A stretch of DNA of 64,000 nt from contig CM065186.1 of assembly GCA_033026295.1 (NCBI GenBank), positions 2,609,001 to 2,673,000 on the forward strand, in the 5' to 3' direction. The DNA comes from Channa striata. Lineage: Eukaryota > Chordata > Actinopteri > Anabantiformes > Channidae. Shown piece by piece: positions 36,099-48,477 of this stretch (its first letter is position 1; the number at the start of each line of letters is the position of its first letter). The translations under genes were made by a program, and so were the position numbers. The notes beneath the pieces were generated by a model that had not been told where the DNA came from, ran no database searches, and saw nothing but the letters and a program-made list of their open reading frames with translations.

Positions 36099-39000
36099 TC
36101 ACCCTCTTTCTTCTCTCTACCTGCTGCTTCTGGGTGAAGGGTGTCATACTCTGCCTCCTTTTGGGCACCGTGGCCCTTCTGCAGCGGCTCATACTTGTCA
36201 TCGCCTTTATCTCGTGTCCTCAGTGCCACATCCTCATAAATTGCTCCTAAAAGAATAGTGATGCAGTGTGTAAGCTATGACCTTCAGTGTGCAAACAAAA
36301 TATGAACGAAGCAGTAGTTACTGACCTGTAGTATTTCTTCTCCTGTACCAGATGTAAATACCCACAACTACCACTACCAGAATCAGCAGCATGATGATCA
36401 CAATTGTTAGACTGGATATGACTGGAGATTCATCTGAAACATAAATACACAATGTGCAACATCCCTGTAACTGCAGTCCTCTGATGGTTCAGAATTTCCT
36501 ATTATTTGTTAGTTAATAATTTAATAGTGAATTTCTGTTAGCACCATAAACAAAAAAAATTAAAATAATTCCTACTTTAATGAATCCCTTTTGTGGAAGA
36601 GCTACACATAGACAAACCGGGAACCTAACCACCAGCTCTGGGGTTCATGGGCAGTAGCTCTGTTAGCCACACTTTAAAAGCTCCCTCCACAGTCAAACAA
36701 GATGACATAACTTTTCTAAATCTGTAACAATATAGTAAAAGCAATTAATTAAGAATTAAATGGCAGGAACTCACATTTTAAATGGTTGCTCAGAGAAGAT
36801 CTCCCGTCATTCCAGACAGCTCTGCACGCATAAGAGCCACTTGCTGTTGGCTGCAGTGAGGCTTGGCCGACCCCTACAAGTGCCCATCCCGAAGCGTTCT
36901 TGTAGTACCAATGATAGGAGGTGACCGTGTAATCAGGTGAACAAGTACAAGACATGCCACTTTGTTGAGAATATGAGAGAACTGCCTTGATAAGAGGTGC
37001 TGAAAAAATAATAAATAAACAAGCGATGTAGAGTGTTCTTGTTGAAAGCATACGTAACACATAAAAAGTAATTCATTCTTAACCAAGAGCCTTTGCATTC
37101 AAATCAGTAGAAGTTTGTTGGGTTAGTTTTCATACCTTGGATATATAGATACTGAACATCAGAATACACTTTGTGTTGGGTGGATGCAGTTTGTGCCTTG
37201 TACTTGAATTGGGCAAAACACTTATAACTTCCTGCTTGAGGTTTTGTCACAAGGTATAGACCCGAGATTTCTCCAGGCATTTCTGTGTCGTTTAGATATA
37301 ATGCAGACTGGCTAATTTCATCTGTTCCCCAGACGAGGCACCTCAGCTTCACGTTCTCCCCAGCTATAGCAGGCAGGGGATACATTTCCAGAGATACTTG
37401 CTTGCCTGAAAGATAAGACCAAGATATAGTAAGATAATGATTAAAGACGCATTAGTTCTTAACGATGATGTAAAATATGCAGAATAAAACTTTATTAGTA
37501 AATCTAATCAGTAAATTAAGTCATGCATATAAAAACGGATGTAAAGCGATTTAAGTTTACATTTAAAAGCTATTGGCAGTGGTGGAAAGAAGTACTGAGA
37601 AATTATAGAAAAGTATAAATACACAATAGGTTTTTACTAATTAGAAGGAGGCAACGTGAAGTAAAAAAAAAAGAAATGTTTGAAGCACGGCTGATTATAC
37701 TGTTAGATCTATGACGTGGCAGAATTTGAATTTAACACCATATTTACCAAGACCTATTTAAAGCCACCTTTACCGTGAATCCATGAGTTTCGCTCTGCCT
37801 GCTCCTGAACAGTGAATGTCGATCTCGAAGGCAGGTCAAAGATTAAAATTAGTGGATGAGGCTCACTTAATGAGCACTGCTAATATGCCAAATAAGTATT
37901 TTAAATAAGACCATGGAAGGAGGAGCGGACACTTTGTGCCTGGTTTAGTGAAGCGATTCTTCTTTCACCAGTGATTTGTTTTCATAAAAAAATATGGACT
38001 ATGTAAGGTAATGCGACTGAAATGTGAAACGTTACTTTGATTAGAAATTTAGTGAAGTAAACTAAATAGAGATTTCCTCTAAATAAATCTTCTTGAGTAC
38101 AGATGCATGAAAAGGCTAAGTAGAGGAACAAAATAGTTGTACTTTACATACATTTCTGACACCAGTAAAGAAACAATAAATGAACTGGCAGTGTTTAAAG
38201 TGCTGTGGCAAAATGTCTTTCTTTAGCCAGTAAAAGGCTTAGACTACGTGTAATATATGGCACATGAACCCCAACGCGCCTACCTGAGGTCCGCACTGTG
38301 ACTTGGTTACTTCTGTTGTTTTGATTACGATCAGTGCACCAGAACGTGGTCTCAGGGACTTCCAGTTTGTTGGGCTGGAAGACGAAAGTGGATTCGTTGT
38401 CTTTCAAGCGTAACCCAATCTTCTTGCTGTTGTCCTTTCCCCTGTAGACCCAGCAGTTCCATCCTTTGAGACCACCTTCGTTTTCGAGGTGCAGGATAAC
38501 TGATCCTCCAGTCTGCATCACTGGCTGGCCTGTCGCGATGGTGAGTGAGGCATGGGGAAGGTATCCTGGATGGTGAATGGCACAATTATAAGACTATACG
38601 GATGGATATAGTTATAGACAAACATCTGTGAGATTTTGAATTTGTTTATGTTCGTGTGGCACATTTACCCCGGACGGAAAGGTCGAACCTTTCACTCTTT
38701 TGTCCCTTGCACTCACACTGATAAAAGCCAGAGTGACCGGGATGAGCAACAGTGATCTTATAGTGTTCACTTGTTTCTGCTTGTGCACCGTCGTTGAAAT
38801 ACCATCTCACTGGGCTTGAACAGCTTTCACATCTCAAATAAAATAAGTCTCCAGAGTAGATTCCCAGGTGGGTGATGTTGGGTGTCACAGAAACTACGGA
38901 GGCAGAGAGACAAAGAGAAACATGACGTACAGCGAAGTATCTGCTGCCAGTTGGCACATTTCACACCAGCGGGAAATCACTGAGAGCTGACACCATCTGC

Positions 39001-41188
39001 ACATAGGTGAACACTTGTGTATTACCTTTTGGCTGCTGGCATCTTGCCGAGACCACGAGCACTGTAACAAAATTCCAAAAATCATTTTTTATGAATCACT
39101 TGATCACATCAATCTACATCACTGTCACTCACAGCTCAACACAAATACATTTTAGACATTGCAAACCAAATCTGTATTTGTGTTCTGGGTAAACTGAGCT
39201 CAAATTTCTTACTCGATGCTGTTGTGTGGTCACAACATGTGGTCAAATCATTAAACACTATTGTTGTTATTTTATACTCATCCTAATAATATACATTAGG
39301 TTGACGGCACAGTTTCTGAACAGCACAATGGATTTTAGGTCAAGGCATTCTGCTGTGATGGTTAGGATAAGAGGGCCGCACATTAGGTTCATTAGTGACC
39401 CTAAACTGCCCGTTCGTACCGGTTCTTACCAGCTATAGCTTTACTCACACTGTTCTTATGCAAATATAAAGATGCATCTACAGTGATACTGTAGTATTAG
39501 GGTTCAGTAATATAAAAATATTGGGTATTTTGCACAGATTTTTAGGGCCAAATATATATCCATCAATCCACATGAACTTTGTTTAGTGATGTTTGCGGCA
39601 GTTAATGCATTATTCCCTCTTTTTCATTTGTGCATGTTTGTGCACAATAAATGTAAAACTTGCAATTTACAAAATTCTAATTGGTACCTGAATAAACACT
39701 GGTAGAAAAAAAATTCTACAACTTTTTAGTATAGGCATAATGGTATATTTATAACAAAAACAAGATTAAAATAATTAAGTACATACTAATCATCCTATGA
39801 TATGAGTGTTTGTTTAAATTTTTTAAGAAATCTGCAAGAAGTTATGTTAGTATTACATAATAATTCTTAAACATTTTGTAGTTGCCTCAAAATTTGGATT
39901 GTGCTTGTTCAAAGCTGCCCAGTTCGGGCAACAGACGCAACAATGTTTGTGTGTGCGTCTGGGCGTTAAATGTAGTCTGTGAATGATAGCAGTCACATTT
40001 TCTTCGTCCATGACAAAAATATAGCATCAAAGTGAATAATGTCATTAAAAGTTAGTCCAGTCTGTAGAGACACATTATCTTTACAACTGTATGAATGGGT
40101 GCATATAAGTGCATACATATGTATCTATATGTATCTGCGAGTCCTTCAATAGTGGGGGAGATCGATAAAGACGTACACTGCACTTAAGAGTGATATAAAC
40201 CAAAACGTTAAGTCTGGACATCATTACATACTAAACGAACTCAGCCAACTATGCAAGATAAAAATAGAATATGAGTAAAATAATTTCTCTACAGGTTTAC
40301 GCTCAATGCCTCCTTGTCAACAATTTGAATTTGCATCATGCCTCGGCTAAACACGTCCCTGGCTCCTACAGTATATAAGGTGTGTTATGCCTGTGCATGT
40401 AGGAAATGATGGGAACATCCATGATGTAACTATGTGGATGTTGATACGCAGGGTGTAGTGTATTACTGTGACTTTCAGTTGTGCCCTCATGTTTCTGATT
40501 ACTGCATGCTGCAGACAGCTTATAGTCAGATTTTTATTTCACCGTTTGTGTCAGTTTTTACTTATCATACTTTTTTTTTACATTTCACTCAGTATTTATT
40601 GTAATGTGCATATTTACATAATTTAAAGTTACATTTGCATCTTGCATTTAATGCACTTAATGCTGAAGGACACAATCACCCTTTTAGCTTCATGGAATCA
40701 CTCCGTTTAATGCACCGAAGTTGGGATCGACTCTGATAATTTCAATGCTTGAATTTTCTTTACGCAACTGTGGAAAAACTAGAAAATTATTGCATGTAAA
40801 TATTGTAAAGTATAGAGTTTAAAGTGACTTTCATATTAGCATTAATGTTTTTTAGATTATTACAGATATCGAGGTTCAAATTTGAACCTCGATATCTTAC
40901 AAATCTCACATTTAAATTAGTGGTGACTAATCTACATTCTTGCCCTTAGTTTTCATGTTACAGTATAAACACTTTACTATACAACAAAAGGTCAAATGTG
41001 ATGTTCTGTTACATAAATATAAAAGCTCCTTCAAATCAAGTCTGCTAGAAAAGAAACTGTAATAACTGAAGTAACTAATAATAAAGACAAAAAAAAAAAC
41101 CCACTGGACTTCCCACGTGTGGTGAGACTGGTGATTCCACCTCCGATTTCTTACCTGCAAGGAGCAGCAGATGTTTTCCTTCCCTCAT
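35918..41188 (-). CDS. Four-Ig-domain ITAM-type receptor, frameshifted tail
   Basis: Exons in transcript order: 41155-41188, 39026-39061, 38669-38893, 38284-38565, 37136-37405, 36775-36999, 36326-36433, 35918-36246. All junctions are phase 1, as is usual for Ig-domain genes. The product as read is 502 aa: a signal peptide (ends near VVSARCQQ), four Ig-like domains at about 25-98, 99-192, 193-282 and 283-357 with paired cysteines (FYQCEC, SYKCFA, SYACRA), and an uncharged membrane span at 366-387 followed by RRR. The tail has tyrosines at 397, 412, 427, 444, 457 and 472, in the order YEDV, YEPL, YDTL, YEPM, YHTL, YEAL. It resembles Fc-receptor-like and related Ig receptors, but I do not recognise a specific gene. 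A 1-base deletion makes the last 25 residues out of frame; the old frame continues to a stop at 35679. Introns 37406-38283 and 39062-41154 hold no other gene; the second contains a 34-bp palindrome. Confidence 0.8.
40864..40897. other. 34-bp perfect palindrome
   Basis: The half-site AGATATCGAGGTTCAAA is followed directly by its exact reverse complement, with no spacer. It is in intron 1 of the Ig receptor, about 260 bases downstream of the first coding exon in transcript terms. It could form a cruciform or bind a dimeric factor. No flanking element was recognised. Confidence 0.95.
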
Positions 41189-41189
41189 T

Positions 41190-43552
41190 GCTCTGCGATA
41201 ACTGCGTTCATGTGAGAACCAACACTTTGACTAAGTTGCTGATTAGTGACCAGAAACCAAATAACTGCGAGTTCAAATGGTTAGTCATGTAGAGGAAGTT
41301 GGTGAAGGAAGCTGCTTGGGGTGGGGGTGGGGGGTGGGGGAGGTATGTGGTAAATAACATTCCTCCTTGGCGCTTGGATTTGCTTTCAGTTAGACACACA
41401 GTTACTTTCACAGAACTTGACGAACGCATTTAAATGTGCGATACCAAGAAAAGAACAAATACAGGTAGTTACACAACAAACACTGTACTTAAGAAATGGG
41501 ATTAAGACAGACGTCATGTTACTGAGTGAACACGTAAATTCAAAGTGAATGAAAAAAACACTCTTAGATTTTTATCTTGTACAGCCTCTAAAGCCTTAAT
41601 AAATCAAGAAAAAATGTAAAGGGTCTGACTTCTTGCTGCAGAAAAGTATGTGAACTCTACCTCTTTTCTGTCTTTCTAGTACAGACGCAATGTGCTTGAA
41701 CTAATAGCACAGAATTAGAATCGGTTATTTTTTTTTATTGACCAAAAGTAAAAAAAGAATAGTGGTTGAAACCTAATTAACAGATCGGACCCCTTTTTTT
41801 TTTTTTCTTTTTTTTTTTTGGCAGTAACCTTGAACCAACCTTGAAGTTATTCTGTGTCATGTATATTATGACTGATTCGTGTGTGTTTCAGCTGATGTGG
41901 TTTCAATGTTGTAATATATAAATTAATTTGTTACGTGGTCTCTGGTACCCTGCATGAGTTGACTCTCTATCACCTCCATCTGTTTTTCTTGGCGTTGGGA
42001 TTTCTGTTCTCTTGGTCTTCCTGTGATTTCCTGACTTCCGTTATATCAGTTTTTCTGTTTCCATTTGACGGTCTAAGAACACGTGATGTTGTTTTGAAGC
42101 ACTATCTGGCAAAGTTTGTCTTTGACCTTTAGCCATGTTAATTTGAGTTGATTTAATTTCTTAATATTGATCAATTTGCTTTTATGTTGATATGGAAATG
42201 CCTTGAATTGCCGTCGTTTATGAAAAGTTTATAAAACTTACTGCGTCACCAGGGTGGTACTGATATTATCCTGCATCACATGTTGATAAACTTTCATTTT
42301 CCATTTCTGCTCAGCGATGATAAATTCTTTGGCCTCGGAGCCAGCAAAAGAGCCACCAGACATCATCTTTGGGATGATGTTTTCATACGCTATGCAGTTC
42401 CTTTGACATCATGTTGTGCTAAATGTGCTTCCAAAACAATTCACCTTTAGTACCAAAAGTGTTGGGAATTGTCCAAAATCTCTTTGATTTCTTTGAAACT
42501 TCAGTCATTTCAACAGCAGGCATCTGTGCTCAATCATTTGCGTATGATCATTTGCAGAAGCCTTTTAGATACTGTTCTTTTTTTCTTTTTTTTAGTCTGA
42601 GTAATCAAAAAGTGATCGTTAACTTACTCATTTTTTGGTAAAACAAATTTGGGGAAGTGAAGAACATTTTGCCACAGCTGTTTATCAGCTCTAGCGACTG
42701 AAAGCAGAAACCAGATGTGCTGTGCTGAGCTGTTGGCTACCACTGACTGCTGGTTGAAAAATGGTGTCAATCAAATGGCAGGAGAAGCTCTGAGACTAAA
42801 ATAAGAAAATGAAATGCCGTTGAAATGGCAGGACCAGGGTTAGAGCACTTTGTAATCAGTTGTTTATGTGCTGGTCATTTCAGGAAACTGTGGGTGTTAA
42901 ATATAAACGATTCTTCTAGAAAACTGAAAGGAAACTGACATCTGGTCAGCAACTTCTGCTATTTCCAGTATTGTGTGAAAGAAGAACTAACTGGTGAAAT
43001 TGAGATGTCTCAAAGTTGCTTTGGTGCTGCTGGTGAAGAAGTTGATCTGGTGAAAATGCTGAGACACTGCTAAAACGTATTTCTCAGCATTCAACCAGAG
43101 GACAGTTTCATTTTGTGCAATGGGGAAACTTTGGCAACATTCCAGCATCACAGCAATTGTGAAATTAAAAGATTACCCAAAGACCTTTTTAGCAACTAAG
43201 ATGTTTGGGTCTTGGAATGTTGGGCGTCTACTGCTGGGCAGAACTATATTTAAAAACGGTAATGAGCAAAGAGGTAAAGGTCCCAGTAATGAAAACAGCA
43301 TCCTGGGAGCTGTTTAATACAACTATTATTAAAACGGTTTTGAATTTCAGTTGCCTGAAATGGCCACCAGAGTCCAGCAAAGCATCAGTTTTCTTTGGGA
43401 AAATCAAGCAAGAATGAGGCCCTGCAGCATGTTGGAGCCCGTGTTTAACTGGGATGGTACAGTAAGAAAATGTGTGTGTGTGTGTGTGTTTGAGATGACT
43501 GGTTAGTAACTAATGCTTTATATCAATGAGTCCTAACAAGAATAGAAATATT

Positions 43553-43594
<42 letters not shown>

Positions 43595-46500
43595 AGCTTA
43601 AATATAACAGTAATGTTTTGATTTATGATTAGGCCGTATGTTTTCCAAAGTGCACAAAGAAATGTGTAGATGTAATATTATGTTTCACACTAGCCATTCG
43701 TGCTTCACAGCTTCAATTTCATGTTGTCTTTTTTTCTGCCACTTCTCTCTTCTGCTTTTGTCTCATTCCCTCTAATTCTCCTTCACCCAAAGCAAAGAAT
43801 TGTGCTCAATAAAACATGAAAGAGAGCTGAAAACGTGGCCAGTAGATTCTTACTACTGTGTGCTCCTTATGCCCGTGACCCACTTTACTCTCCTTGCCTT
43901 TGGCATCAGAAGGGTTAACACGGAAAGCAAGAGGAAAGCTAGTTTATCAGAACAGGGACATCGGGCAGCAAAGGCAGAGATAGGATTGCAGTGTGGTGAA
44001 TACACACCGTGGAGTGGTGCACTATCAAAGGAGAGCACCCACTAGAGCTCTTATCAAGAGTTGCAATGCAGGTGTCATGTCGTCCTTAAGAGGCTGGATA
44101 TGCCAGGAATCATCTCCAGCTCCTCTTAACAGAGTGCACTATCGTGTGCATTAATGTATTTCAGCCAAGTCTGCCTTCGTTTGTCCTCCATCCATCTCTT
44201 TGATGGGCTCTAAAAGCAACGATAAAGTGAGCAAAAGGACAGTTTTTCACTCAAACACTCGAGAAGCATAAATGCAATTCACTGAAACTCAATTATATAT
44301 TATATGAACTCGGTGTCAGCACACAAACGTTGGCGTACGCAGTAGTGAGTTTTGATATGAGTGTTTAATTTCTATCGTAATTATTTATTTTGGAACTTTT
44401 ACTTTCAATTCACAACAAACTCCCGTGAATTGATCTGTGGATGCTGTGTCCATCTGAATGACTGGCTCACAGTCTCCACTTTACTCACAGCCTGTTGTTG
44501 CAGAAGGTTTCAGGGCAGCTTTACTAAGGGAGAGCAACATGTGCAACGTGTCAGTCCCAGACCGGTACCTAGTACGGCACAGATACTGGTGCAGTCACTT
44601 CCTGAGCTTATCACAAACATGCATCCGCTGCCCAGGAGTTTGAATGCAGAGAGCTGAAGGGTTAAAGCCCCACGTGATCACATCCTCGCTTGGATTCGAG
44701 CCGAGCTCCTTCGGATGCAATGAAGAACACAGTGCCACCATCCGTCCGTAGTTATCAATCCGTGTAACTGGTGCATGGATTTCTCCCTGTTTTCACACAG
44801 TGGTCGGCCCTGGCCATTTGTGCAAGACACTAACAGCATGCTGTATGAACTAGTTTATTTCAAGCCTAACCTAAGGGTTTAGATCATTAACGCAGGAAGT
44901 TGTGAAAGGCTTGATGATGTCGACATGTTTCTTTCTGCGAATATAGCTCAGACAGTGGTCAGGTCTTTGCAGGGAGATGAGGTGCAACGACTCAAAATAT
45001 CCAATTAAATGCTTTTTGAATCGACCAACTAGAATATTAATAGATCAGCCTATGTCTGTGTAAATTTATTTTTTGTTGTGGCACACCATATTTCCTCTCT
45101 GCATTAAACGAACTGTCATGTTTCTTACAGCAGTACAATCATGTCTGTCAGTGATGCGGGACGTGTTCAGGGGTCATAACTGGCTTAAAACTTCCCACCA
45201 GTGACGGTAGCAAAACACTTTTCATGCTGCAGTTACATTATGTTTGTATGTTGGTTTGATCCCAGTCATCTTATTCTGAACACAGATAAAACTGAAGAAA
45301 TAGTGTTTGACTCTGAAGCTGCAGGTGAGCACAGCCATTAATAAGGGCAGTGCTCCTCGAGTATCTTGCTTGTGCCCATGTTGACAGCCTGTTTACCAGG
45401 TTACAGGAAAGATTAGAGTTTCTGAGAAACGGTTGTTGGTGAGTTGTCAGCCAGCAGTGTGGATTCACACTTTTCTGAATGGCCATTGAACATCAGTGTT
45501 GTCAAAAAAAGTACTAAGAACACATTGGCCTGACACTTTTCTTCATTCCATAACCAGTGACGTTTCTATTTTTAACAAAATAGCACTGGCCACTTCCCTT
45601 TCTCGACGCAGGCTCCGGTTTTTGGAATGAAAAACATCCCCTGGTTAAGCAGGGTGTTGCTGACGTTCCTCTTTAAGGTTGCCATGGAGTAATGAGAATA
45701 CGCAAATTTCCGTCGTACTGTACAAGCCGTGCACAAAAGAACACAGAGAATATTGGCTGACCCATCCCCTCTTTCTTAATTCAGAGCATGAGCTTTTATC
45801 CTGTGGTAGACAAATACAAGTGTTGACTTAATATTTTTTAGAATTAATTTGTGCCTTCCGTAATGGTGTGACTTGCGTGTAAGTAATCTGAATTTACAGC
45901 AAACTTGTTTGTATTAACAGACTAGCGTACATGCTGATGAGGCACAGACGGGATGAGATCCTTTAACTGGAACTCTGTGTCTATACTACAAGTGGCATTT
46001 ATTCTGCTAGTATTATATGCTATAATTACTGTAGTTGTTTTACATTTTACTACAAAAAAACTATAATGCACTGCAGGTGAAAATCCCTCATTAGAGACAA
46101 AGTATTTTGTAACATACCAGGGTGTCGCTCTTTCTTCTCATAAACTGTAGTTACATGCACTTTCTGGACCAGGCTCCAGTTGACTGGTATGTAAATGAGA
46201 AACATGGTTTCCATAGCCAGGGTGGGGATCAGCGGTTTCTTAGCTGACAACACTGACTTCTTTGCCATTTTTGCTTATAACCAGGTTTTTGAACCAGTTT
46301 TTTTTGCGCTTTTGGCAGGAGAACATGTGCAGTGTGGACAGTGAAAGTAACAGACTGGATCATTACATGTAGTGATGTCTACTCGTTTTTAAATCCTTAT
46401 GTCCATCCAAGAACGGAGTAAAATGCAAGATAACAAAAAGTGCCCTGTGGAAATCAAAAAAAGTCAATTTCCACTGAATATGAATAATAAATTCAGACAT

Positions 46501-47000
46501 TTTGTTCCCTGTAAAAGAGCTCAGTTCTTTCTGTCTCTTTCTCTTTTAATGCATCGTGTGCAGTAGACGGCAAAAGCACAAACAAAACAAAAGTACAGTT
46601 TAAATTAGTGACCTATGCTTTCAAAATAAGTCCAAGGTATAAGAGACATTAAATTACTAATTTGGTGTGTCTTTACCTGGATTTGCTACTGCAGGTTACG
46701 TAAAACTACAATATGCAAATTAAGATTTGGAACCAATCAGCTCTGCTCTGCTCTGTGCTTGTCTGATTGGGCAGAAGGATGAGCTTCACTCAAAAACTCA
46801 GAAGTATCTCTGCTCTGTTGCCAGTGCTCTGGAATAACTGAGTTTTTTACATTTGTACTAATTAGATGTTGTTTTTAGTGCAGGTGAACGTGTTCCCTGA
46901 TTACCTGGCTAATCTTGAGTTCTCTGAGTAACCAGGTTACTTTAATACATCCAAGTCCAGTTGTTGTTTTCCAAGTTGGTTCTTATTTTACATAGATTGG
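41190..47000. other. Gene-poor region upstream of the Ig receptor
   Basis: Probable Ig receptor promoter at the left end (41190-41460, with a G-rich run near 41318-41342), then AT-rich intergenic DNA. TG microsatellites lie at 43471-43489 and 43559-43592, and T-runs near 41793-41819. No coding exon was recognised on either strand. Confidence 0.55.
43559..43592. repeat. (TG)n microsatellite
   Basis: About 17 TG units. A shorter run lies 70 bases upstream, at 43471-43489. Confidence 0.95.
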
Positions 47001-47225
47001 ATGAGAGGCAGGTTATACCCTGGACAGGTCAGCAGCCAACACAAACGGATAACCATTCACACTCGTACATATAGTCAGCAATTAATCCAACATGATTGTC
47101 TTTTGGCTGTGGAAACACACGACATGCAGACTCCAGGCAGAAAGGCCACAGCCGGCAGGGAAATTCACACCGAGGACCTTCTAGCTGTGAGGTGGCAGAG
47201 CTAACCACTCAACTACTGTGCTCAT
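47001..47225 (-). repeat. Interspersed teleost repeat, LINE-tail-like, copy 2 (reverse)
   Basis: Contains CCCTGGACAGGTCAGCAGCC, AACCATTCACACTCGTACAT, CAGAAAGGCCACAGCCGGC and GCTAACCACTCAACTACTGT. These phrases belong to the same common teleost family as the copies near 31.2 and 57.5 kb, here in the opposite orientation. Confidence 0.75.
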
Positions 47226-47329
47226 AATAAAAAAAAAAATCCATAATTTTTATAATCATCAGTTATGATATTAAAGGCTGTACAGTACAGAAATGTGCAT
47301 TATCTCAAAAGGATGTTATTGAGGACCAG

Positions 47330-47830
47330 GTTGTTCTGTGTTGTTAGGTCGGGTGTTTCCCATTTTCCTCCTCCCAGTATAGTAGATTCTCTGTGGGATT
47401 CAGGTTGGGCGAGCTGGAAGCCAATCAGACCCAGTAATATCATGGTCATCAAACCACTTACTGGTGGCTTTGGCAGTGTGTGCAGGTGCGAAGTCCTGCT
47501 GGTTAAGGAACTTTCTCAGCAGAACAAAGTGCTTCTGCTCTCTTGGTAGATGCTGTGTTGTCTTTAAACATGATAAAAGACTGTGGACCAGCACATGACA
47601 CAGCTCCAAATCATGAGGAGTTCTTGAGGAGCTTAGATTCTGTGCTTCTCCCCTCTTCCGTCAGACTCTGGGGCTTCAACTACCCAAATGAAATGCAACA
47701 TTTACTTTCATCATAAAAGAGGACATTGGAACTGCAAATGCAACAGTTGTGGCCCATATCCTGAAGACTATCCTGTTAAGCCTACAGTCAGCCCTGCTGC
47801 CTGAGCACCTTTTTCTCCTGTTTTCTATGA
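47330..47830 (-). pseudogene. Tc1/mariner-like transposase remnant
   Basis: On the minus strand 47400-47510 translates to QQDFAPAHTAKATSKWFDD followed by HDITGSDW. This matches the QQDxAPxHTA...WL pattern around a catalytic aspartate of Tc1/mariner DDE transposases. The surrounding sequence (47520-47830) continues the same old coding region but is broken by stops and frame changes. Terminal inverted repeats were not found. This is a decayed copy with no function expected. Confidence 0.65.
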
Positions 47831-48392
47831 AAGTGTTTCCATACAGCACACCGCTAATGTCAACAGGTTTTATGTTTTTTATTTGGGCGGCTAGACCCTG
47901 TGGATGTTTGTTCAAAGTCAAACCAGTGATAGTCACATGAAACAGTACTTTTGACAGGTCACGTACATAGTTGGAATATGTGTCATTAAGGGAAAGCCTG
48001 ATTTTTATCAGTGGAAGAAGTCACACCCTGTTCGTTTTATTTTGTGATGACCCATTTCATCAAAGACACAAGAGAACAGCAGCGAGGTTGCCTGAATCTA
48101 TCTGCGAGAGAGGGGAGGATAAAGGGGAGGGAATCATGGGACGAGTGTGAGTGTGTTAGATTTTAGTGACAGAAATAATGAGTGAGATGGGGGCAGAGGC
48201 AGGAGTGGCTGAACAGCGGTGTCAAAGAGAGAGTGAGAGGATTTAATGAAGAAAATTGGGGATAATTGAATCGACGAGTGCTCGGGTCCGAAAAGGCGGC
48301 GAGTGCAACTGACAGACAGCGAAGAGTCAGTGAACAGTGGATGTACAAAGAGGGGGAGGAGAACAAAGGAGAGGGATCAATCCAGAGCTGAA

Positions 48393-48477
48393 GTAAGAGA
48401 GAGAGAGAGAGCATGCCAGGCTGGAGAGAGAGCGCACCGATGTGTGTGCGAGACAGAGAGAGAGAGAGAGAGAGAGC
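48393..48477. repeat. GA-rich low-complexity tract
   Basis: Runs of GAGAGA interrupted by short unique sequence. Such tracts can be GAGA-factor-like or simple polypurine repeats; no gene is attached to it here. Confidence 0.8.

Noticed and set aside
35623..36258. 211-codon plus-strand ORF with repeated PSFIPSF units
   Set aside because: It is the antisense shadow of the minisatellite that encodes the Ig receptor tail; the minus strand has splice signals and family-like motifs.
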